NCBI GenBank assembly: GCA_900546395.1
Contig: URDD01000047.1
Span: forward strand, 1 to 20,432
Source of the DNA: an uncultured Bacteroidales bacterium
Lineage (GTDB): Bacteria; Bacteroidota; Bacteroidia; Bacteroidales; UBA932
Direction of reading: 5' to 3'
DNA: 20,432 nt
Shown: positions 16,310-20,432 of the stretch, in pieces
Position numbering within the stretch: the first letter of the stretch is position 1
Layout of the letters: each line of letters opens with the position of its first letter
Made by a program: the position numbers and the translations under genes
Notes under the pieces: model-generated
Databases searched by the model: none
Seen by the model: the letters and a program-made list of their open reading frames with translations, nothing else
What the model was told of the DNA's origin: nothing

Positions 16310-16909
16310 ATGGAGTATATATTGATTATAATATCAGCGATATTTGTAAATAATATCCTGCTTTCACAGTTTCTTGGAATATGTCCTTTCCTGGGCGTTT
16401 CCAACAAGCTGAGCACTGCTGTCGGAATGTCAGGTGCCGTGTGTTTTGTGATTACGCTGGCTACTTTGGTGACATACCTTATACAGTACTACGTCCTGGT
16501 GCCTCTGCACATTGAGTTTATGCAGACCATATCTTTCATTCTGGTCATTGCAGCCCTGGTGCAGATGGTGGAAATAGTTTTGAAGAAGATCAGCCCGTCT
16601 CTTTATCAGGCTCTCGGAATCTTCCTTCCTCTGATTACTACCAACTGTGCGGTTCTCGGTGTTGCTATCATCGTTGTGACCAAAGAGTTTACTTTCGGAG
16701 GCGAGCCTCATATGCTTAACCTTGCAGAGTCCATAGTTTATGCATTCGCCACTTCAGTCGGCTTCGGTGTGGCTATGGTATTGTTTGCAGGTCTCAGGGA
16801 GCAGCTTGCCTTGAACAAAGTGCCAAAGCCGTTCAAAGGTATTCCTATTGCGCTTGTGACAGCTTCTATTCTGGCTCTCGCGTTTATGGGATTCTCAGGT
16901 ATGGTATAG
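16310..16909 (+). CDS. rnfA: Rnf complex subunit RnfA (membrane subunit, 2Fe-2S ligands)
   Basis: The 199-residue protein has six membrane helices with the hallmark NNILLSQFLGICPFLGVS (14-31) and TTNCAVLGVAI (110-120). C25 and C113 complete the four-cysteine intramembrane cluster with RnfE C25 and C108. This subunit pair is thought to carry electrons across the membrane at the ion-coupling site. It is the last structural Rnf gene, so all six subunits are present in the order B-C-D-G-E-A. A small TPR-like gene begins 12 nt after the stop. Confidence 0.97.
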   Translation: MEYILIIISAIFVNNILLSQFLGICPFLGVSNKLSTAVGMSGAVCFVITLATLVTYLIQYYVLVPLHIEFMQTISFILVIAALVQMVEIVLKKISPSLYQALGIFLPLITTNCAVLGVAIIVVTKEFTFGGEPHMLNLAESIVYAFATSVGFGVAMVLFAGLREQLALNKVPKPFKGIPIALVTASILALAFMGFSGMV

Positions 16910-16921
16910 TCTGAAAGGTAT

Positions 16922-17176
16922 ATGGACAACATATTGAATAAAAAACCCGGGTCTGCCGCAGAGTGGTGTGACCTGGGTTCTCTTTATAGAAGGGAAGGTA
17001 AATTCGGTGAGGCGGTAAATGCTTTCAGAAAAGCTGCCGCCGTAGCATCGGATGAAGCTGAAAGGGGAGTAATCTCCATTGAAGAACGAGATACCGTGTG
17101 CAGTCGTGCCGAAGCGTCAGTTGAGCTTATAGCACGTATAACAGGCTTCGTCAACAAGGATCTGATGAATCCCTAA
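16922..17176 (+). CDS. Small TPR-like protein at the end of the rnf operon
   Basis: This 84-residue protein has no signal peptide or membrane segment. Residues 12-40 (EWCDLGSLYRREGKFGEAVNAF and onwards) match one tetratricopeptide repeat: W at the first position, LG then Y, G in the turn, A in helix B. A second, degenerate helix pair may follow (about 49-78). One repeat is normally too few for a stable TPR solenoid, so it may dimerise or cap a partner. ATG 16922 lies 12 nt after the rnfA stop, indicating cotranscription. The TAA at 17174-17176 overlaps the stop codon of the convergent barrel gene. No specific function is recognisable; a link to Rnf is inference from position. Confidence 0.72.
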   Translation: MDNILNKKPGSAAEWCDLGSLYRREGKFGEAVNAFRKAAAVASDEAERGVISIEERDTVCSRAEASVELIARITGFVNKDLMNP

Positions 17177-17751
17177 AATCTGTATCTTACAGAAAGGGAA
17201 GGTATGAATCCCATCATTCCGTAGTTGTAGAATCCTGTTTTCCTGTAGCCGTTGAATTTTCCTGTGTGGAATCCGAAATAAGGTCTGATATCCACTGACA
17301 GCTGCAGCGGGAACCAGAAAGTATATTCAAGACCTATCTGTCCGGTAAAAGCCATCATGAATCCTTTTCCGGCCGGATGGGTTTTGATTTTGTGCATTAT
17401 TTCCTTATCATCTTTCCAGTGTTTGAAATAAGTCATTCTGTCTGAAGCGTATCCCAGTGCAAGTCCGGGACCTGCATAGATGCCCCATGAGCCTCTGTCT
17501 GTCCATGCAGGCTTGGCAAATACAAAGTTATATGATGCTTCTGCTATGAATCCCGGCCCTCCGTATCCGAAATCAAGGCCGAGGTCAGCGGCAATGAAGT
17601 CTTTTCCTATTGAATGCTGGTATGAGGCTTCAAGACCTTTACCTCCTATTCTAATTCCTATTGCTCTCGGCTGTGCGCTTGCGCATATTGCAGTCATCAC
17701 TGTCAGGCCGGCAGCGACAAGTACGTTGGTTAAAAATCCGGAAAATTTCAT
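17173..17751 (-). CDS. Small outer-membrane beta-barrel protein, paralogue of the gene at 18110-18574
   Basis: The 192-residue protein has a signal peptide (about 1-26, ending ICASA before QPRAIG). Its mature part alternates hydrophobic and polar residues and ends in RYRF, an aromatic C-terminus typical of BAM-inserted barrels. Shared landmarks with the second copy are AQPRAIG at the signal junction, LEASYQH, YAGPG, GLEYTFWFPLQLS and SLSVRYRF at the end. A charged loop (about 104-129, DRMTYFKHWKDDKEIMHKIK) is unique to this copy and is probably a surface loop. The predicted barrel is small, about eight strands. A TATATTTG element lies about 34 nt upstream. Substrate or role is unknown. Confidence 0.82.
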   Translation of the reverse strand: MKFSGFLTNVLVAAGLTVMTAICASAQPRAIGIRIGGKGLEASYQHSIGKDFIAADLGLDFGYGGPGFIAEASYNFVFAKPAWTDRGSWGIYAGPGLALGYASDRMTYFKHWKDDKEIMHKIKTHPAGKGFMMAFTGQIGLEYTFWFPLQLSVDIRPYFGFHTGKFNGYRKTGFYNYGMMGFIPSLSVRYRF

Positions 17752-17785
17752 TTCAATATAATTTTAATTTTACATATACCGGCCC

Positions 17786-17793
17786 CAAATATA
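17786..17793 (-). promoter_or_regulatory. Candidate -7 promoter element of the left barrel gene (TATATTTG)
   Basis: The minus strand reads TATATTTG, an exact TAnnTTTG match, about 34 nt upstream of ATG 17751. It is identical to the octamer ahead of the second barrel gene. No -33 TTTG is visible at the usual distance. Confidence 0.55.
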
Positions 17794-17971
17794 GTATTTT
17801 CCTTTATAATATAAGTCTGAAAAGGAAATACTTTACATCCCCAACACTTCTGACCTGTCTTTTGAAAGACTCTGCGGATGTATTTGTCGTGGGCAAAATT
17901 GATACACAGCATAGGTTGTACAGCGGAGCTTTGGAGGAGTCTGTCAGCTGCGACTCGTAAGTTTATAAAAT

Positions 17972-18014
17972 AATATACGAGGCCGGCTCATACTTTTGAG
18001 TCGCCTCGTATATT
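17972..18014 (-). terminator. Long hairpin, probable terminator downstream of the right barrel gene
   Basis: Perfect 12-bp arms AATATACGAGGC (17972-17983) and GCCTCGTATATT (18003-18014) enclose a second stem of about 6 bp (GGCTCA with TGAGTC, one G-T pair) and a 6-nt loop, with C17984 bulged. On the minus strand it is followed by ATTTTATAA. It lies about 95 nt beyond the barrel stop codon at 18110 and before the next promoter, as a terminator would. Confidence 0.5.
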
Positions 18015-18053
18015 CGTACTATTGAAGGGGAGACAGTTTGGAAATATAAAATT

Positions 18054-18079
18054 CTCAAAGAGAAGCAATTTCTTTTGAG
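18054..18079 (-). terminator. Hairpin followed by an A/T-rich run, probable terminator of the right barrel gene
   Basis: Arms at 18054-18064 and 18069-18079 pair over 11 positions with one mismatch and two G-T pairs, around a 4-nt loop. On the minus strand the stem is followed by AATTTTATATTT. It begins about 30 nt after the stop codon, a typical terminator position. The stem is weak in G+C, so this is only probable. Confidence 0.45.
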
Positions 18080-18109
18080 CCGCCTCTTCGTGTAATCTTC
18101 AGATATTTT

Positions 18110-18574
18110 TTAGAATCTGTATCTGACACTTAGTGAAGGGCAGAAACCGTAAAGTCCTCCGTTGTAGAATTCTGCATGATGATGACCTGCCCATACTCCT
18201 ATCTGAGGCCTGAGGTCGATAGATAGCTGAAGAGGGAACCAGAAAGTATATTCAAGTCCGATCTGACCTGCTACTGCAAATGCAAAGTCATTAAATGAAG
18301 TACTGATGGCAGCACCCGGACCTGCATAGAATCCCCATTCTCCTCTTGCTGTCCATGCTGGCTGTGCTATCATAAAGTTATATGTAGCAGCTATGTTCAT
18401 TCTGTTGTAAGTAAAAAGTCCGAGAGTTGCCTCCACAAAGTCAGCTCCTCCTACCTCATGCTGATATGAGGCTTCAACTCCATAAGTAAATCTTGCACCG
18501 ATTGCTCTCGGCTGTGCTGCAGCTGCGAAGGAAATACCAAGCGCCAATACTGCAATGGCTAAAATCTTTTTCAT
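18110..18574 (-). CDS. Small outer-membrane beta-barrel protein, paralogue of the gene at 17173-17751
   Basis: The 154-residue protein begins with a clean signal peptide MKKILAIAVLALGISFAAAA ahead of QPRAIG. I chose ATG 18574; an open frame continues to 18637, but the added 21 residues cover the promoter-leader region and would spoil the signal peptide. The mature protein alternates beta strands and ends in SLSVRYRF. It shares GLEYTFWFPLQLSIDLRP and EWGFYAGPG with its neighbour but lacks the latter's long charged loop. The pair probably arose by tandem duplication. A histidine cluster (GHHHAEF) sits in a late loop. The substrate is unknown; such proteins are numerous in Bacteroidales. Confidence 0.83.
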   Translation of the reverse strand: MKKILAIAVLALGISFAAAAQPRAIGARFTYGVEASYQHEVGGADFVEATLGLFTYNRMNIAATYNFMIAQPAWTARGEWGFYAGPGAAISTSFNDFAFAVAGQIGLEYTFWFPLQLSIDLRPQIGVWAGHHHAEFYNGGLYGFCPSLSVRYRF

Positions 18575-18614
18575 AAATATTGTAATTAGTGTTGTAATTT
18601 TCAAAACGCAAAAA

Positions 18615-18622
18615 CAAATATA
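18615..18622 (-). promoter_or_regulatory. Candidate -7 promoter element of the right barrel gene (TATATTTG)
   Basis: The minus strand reads TATATTTG about 40 nt upstream of ATG 18574, giving a leader of roughly 36 nt that is A/T-rich and lacks a Shine-Dalgarno. A TTTG at 18635-18638 lies only 12 nt upstream, too close for a standard -33 box. Confidence 0.6.
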
Positions 18623-18699
18623 AGTCGTTTTTTGCAAAATGTAGCAATAAAACTACAATAATGAAAGTTTGAAAGTATTTTTTCAGATGTAATAAATTT

Positions 18700-18864
18700 A
18701 GAAGCTGTTTAAAAATTTTTCAAAAATTCTTTTATTGCTCTTTTAGGTCTGTTTGCCACGACTTTTTTCAGTCAGATAACTGTTATCTTTTTCAAAAAGT
18801 CACAGAAAACATCCTCAAAAAATACTTCATAAAATTTATAATGACAAAAATTTAAACAACTTCT
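18700..18864. mobile_element. MITE-like element or relic of an insertion sequence with terminal inverted repeats
   Basis: The left end reads AGAAGCTGTTTAAA and the right end, reverse-complemented, AGAAGTTGTTTAAA: 13 of 14 bases agree, and both continue into TTTTT after a 2-nt gap. The enclosed sequence of about 165 bp is A/T-rich and has no coding frame. It contains nested palindromes: GACTTTTT (18760-18767) with AAAAAGTC (18794-18801), and AGATAAC-T-GTTATCT at 18774-18788. No convincing target-site duplication is visible. Size, ends and lack of coding content fit a non-autonomous MITE. I do not assign it to an IS family. Confidence 0.55.
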
Positions 18865-18994
18865 TATTTCATATTGCAGGATGATTCAAGAGGAATTCCT
18901 AAAGACACCGTTTTAGTATTATTACTATGGAGAGATTCAGTGAGGTTGCGGATAAAAATAAAAGCTAAAAAAATATATCTACAAGAAAAAATAG

Positions 18995-19002
18995 TATATT
19001 TG
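18995..19002 (+). promoter_or_regulatory. Candidate -7 promoter element of the lipoprotein gene (TATATTTG)
   Basis: TATATTTG lies 45 nt before ATG 19048, giving a leader of about 40 nt. It is the same octamer seen ahead of the M23 gene and both barrel genes. No -33 TTTG is visible. Confidence 0.55.
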
Positions 19003-19047
19003 GAAAAACTGAACTTTGCATTTTCACCTATGATAAATTTCTGATAT

Positions 19048-20346
19048 ATGAGTACAGATTATTTTCCCCATTGGTATGGCTTTAAAGCTATAGCTCTTGT
19101 ACCTGCTATTATTTTGTGCAGTTCGTGTGATGTTTCTCCTGTAGAGGATGACAATCCGGAAACTTCTTATGACAAGCCTCCGTTTGAGGAGGTCGTTCCG
19201 GAAATAATTTCTTATACTCAGTCAAACCTTGTGTATCGCGGCAATACCGGTGACTCGGAGTCTGACTGCTGGGAGTTGACTTTGCTTACAGAGAAAGTTA
19301 CGGTAGATGACTATGGTTTTCCTTCAGGTCCGGGTCATGTGCTGAATCTTATGTTCAATACTGTGTATAACAAAAGTCAGGAGGCTGACTTGAACTGTAT
19401 TGCAGGTGATTATACCTCGCCTGCAGGTTATTATGACATGAGCATAGGAACTTACTATCTCGGTTTTGAAGACATAATTGATCTTCCGGGAGTTACGGCG
19501 AGAGTGCCTGTAGGCACTTTTTATGGGGAATTGCCGGAGGGTATGGACAGCAAGGATTATACCTATGATTATTTACAGGAAGGCACATTCTCTATTATAA
19601 AGAATCAGGATGGCACGTTCACTATTTCCGGCCAGCTTTCCGGCAGTCACTATCTGAAGCATCATTTTACGTTCACGGGAAAGCTTGATCCTATAGACAG
19701 GGCAGAGGCGGAAATTACAATTCCCAATAGTACGCTTACTGGAAACGTAGATCTTTCTCCGATACTTCATCATGCCCTTCTTCAGGATTTAGGCAACCTT
19801 TTCTGGCTTCCTGATCCGACCCAGGATGATATAGAAAGCGGCAAACCTCATTCACGCAGTTACAGGGCAGTCGAACTTGATATTGCTGATAAGAATGTGG
19901 AAATGATTTACTGGCCTCGGCTTACAGACAGCAAGAGCGGTGATATACTGAAAATAGTCTTCTTTGTTCCGTATGAAACAGATATCGCTAAAGACGGTAT
20001 TCCGGCAGGTGGATACCGCACAGTTCCGGTGGATGCTAGGGATGAATACGGTATAGACAGGGATTATATCCGACCAGGCAATATTGTTCACGGAGTAAAA
20101 GACGATTTCAGCCAGAGAGGAGGTTCCTGGTACATGCCTCTTCGCAAGAGCGATGCAGGGCAGGATGTTCTTGGCCCTACGTATGCCAGGATATTTAGCG
20201 GCAACATGATTGTAGATCGCACTGGTGAAGATAGTGCAGGATACAGAATCTCGTTTGAATTTTATGATGAAGCCGGATATAAGATATCAGGGACATGGCT
20301 TACTGACAAGGCTATTCCTATCCGCCAGCCGATGGTAACGAAATAA
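19048..20346 (+). CDS. Probable surface lipoprotein with two similar beta-rich halves, function unknown
   Basis: The 432-residue protein has an N-terminal hydrophobic stretch (about 12-24) ending in LCSSCD; C27 is the likely lipidated cysteine. The lipobox is imperfect (C at -3), and an acidic run VEDDNPE follows soon after, as in Bacteroidota surface-export signals. The mature part seems to hold two comparable domains, about 50-230 and 260-425. Each opens with an acidic ELxL/ELDI strand (WELTLLTEKV; AVELDIADKN), contains a (P)AGYY/AGGYR turn, and closes with a YxxxFxFxxxxGYKISGTW-like strand (HHFTFTGKL; GYRISFEFYDEAGYKISGTW). I do not recognise a named family or catalytic residues. It appears monocistronic with its own promoter. 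It may be a surface binding or structural lipoprotein; that is inference. Confidence 0.75.
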   Translation: MSTDYFPHWYGFKAIALVPAIILCSSCDVSPVEDDNPETSYDKPPFEEVVPEIISYTQSNLVYRGNTGDSESDCWELTLLTEKVTVDDYGFPSGPGHVLNLMFNTVYNKSQEADLNCIAGDYTSPAGYYDMSIGTYYLGFEDIIDLPGVTARVPVGTFYGELPEGMDSKDYTYDYLQEGTFSIIKNQDGTFTISGQLSGSHYLKHHFTFTGKLDPIDRAEAEITIPNSTLTGNVDLSPILHHALLQDLGNLFWLPDPTQDDIESGKPHSRSYRAVELDIADKNVEMIYWPRLTDSKSGDILKIVFFVPYETDIAKDGIPAGGYRTVPVDARDEYGIDRDYIRPGNIVHGVKDDFSQRGGSWYMPLRKSDAGQDVLGPTYARIFSGNMIVDRTGEDSAGYRISFEFYDEAGYKISGTWLTDKAIPIRQPMVTK

Positions 20347-20432
20347 CCAAACGACTTAACTACATGACAAAAATTGGAAGATATCGAACGTCAGCTTCTT
20401 CATCGGGCGATTCAAGACATCCGAGATTTCTT
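20347..20432. other. Window end: several short open frames, none assignable
   Basis: Downstream of the lipoprotein gene, a plus frame opens at ATG 20364 (MTKIGRYRTSASSSGDS onward). A second plus frame is open from TTG 20374 (EDIERQLLHRAIQDIRDF), and looks more protein-like. On the minus strand a frame ending at 20356-20358 (RPMKKLTFDIFQFLSCS) is also open. The 86 nt are too few to choose between them. Confidence 0.3.

Larger units (their letters stand above)
17752..18109. other. Intergenic region between the two barrel genes; no gene recognised
   Basis: About 360 nt hold the promoter element of the left barrel gene (17786-17793) and two hairpins downstream of the right barrel gene (17972-18014, 18054-18079). 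A near-direct repeat CTTTTGAG(T/C)CGCCTC occurs at 17993-18007 and 18072-18086. The stretch 17815-17960 is of ordinary base composition but has no start-to-stop frame that looks like a protein; I could not tell whether it is a decayed gene. Confidence 0.6.
18575..19047. other. Intergenic region upstream of two divergent genes
   Basis: About 470 nt of strongly A/T-rich sequence. It holds the barrel-gene promoter element (18615-18622), the MITE-like element (18700-18864) and the lipoprotein promoter element (18995-19002). Between 18865 and 18990 I see no gene, RNA or clear repeat. Confidence 0.65.

Noticed and set aside
17661..17960. Plus-strand frame of 99 codons over the left barrel gene's 5' end
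   Set aside because: Its first third is antisense to the barrel signal peptide and the remainder has no recognisable protein features.
18575..18637. Upstream extension of the right barrel gene
   Set aside because: It covers the promoter element and leader; the signal peptide starts cleanly at ATG 18574.
18881..18916. 11-codon ATG-to-stop frame upstream of the lipoprotein gene
   Set aside because: Too short, A/T-rich context, no promoter positioned for it and no regulatory-leader signature.
1..20432. CRISPR arrays, tRNA and rRNA genes, phage or defence modules
   Set aside because: No regularly spaced repeats, no rRNA-like tracts, and no tRNA cloverleaf noticed on reading; no nuclease, reverse transcriptase, toxin or integrase-like protein is encoded.

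Overview
The window looks like a chromosomal segment of a Bacteroidota bacterium, most likely order Bacteroidales. The signs are: several well-placed TAnnTTTG-type promoter elements; mostly A-rich gene starts without Shine-Dalgarno sequences; outer-membrane barrels ending in an aromatic residue; and clearly Bacteroidales-like AlaRS, Fmt, DnaB, M23 and Rnf sequences. I cannot name a genus from sequence alone.

Layout. (1) Positions 1-4942, minus strand: alaS, then 2 nt downstream one long reading frame. That frame encodes an LptF/LptG-type permease and continues without a stop into methionyl-tRNA formyltransferase (Fmt), running off the window's left edge. (2) Positions 4943-5015: a short divergent promoter region. 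(3) Positions 5016-17176, plus strand: a dense co-directional run of 15 genes, mostly with gaps under 30 nt. It holds two tandem membrane-anchored M23 (LytM-like) proteins, a small MerR-type regulator, a Nif3/YqfO-like protein, a coiled-coil C4 zinc-ribbon protein, replicative helicase DnaB, a DUF3108 periplasmic protein, RseC, the complete Rnf complex in the order rnfB-C-D-G-E-A, and an 84-residue TPR-like protein. (4) Positions 17173-18574, minus strand: two paralogous small outer-membrane beta-barrel proteins, separated by two hairpins that look like terminators. (5) Positions 18575-19047: an intergenic region with a roughly 165-bp MITE-like element bounded by terminal inverted repeats. (6) Positions 19048-20346, plus strand: a probable lipoprotein with two similar halves. 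(7) Positions 20347-20432: the window end, where several short frames are open and none can be assigned.

How the genes work together. Most of the window is core housekeeping: tRNA charging, initiator-tRNA formylation, LPS transport, cell-wall remodelling, DNA replication. The Rnf operon encodes a membrane ferredoxin:NAD+ oxidoreductase that couples electron transfer to ion pumping, and every key cofactor ligand I could check is present: the four membrane cysteines shared by RnfA and RnfE, the flavinylation threonines of RnfD and RnfG, and the 4Fe-4S cysteines of RnfB and RnfC. RseC directly upstream is the usual companion.

I do not see a clear new defence or biosynthetic system. The most unusual feature is the in-frame LptF-Fmt fusion. 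Next are the MITE-like repeat, the possible leaderless promoter of the first M23 gene, a promoter element inside the end of nif3, and the small TPR-like gene ending the Rnf operon.
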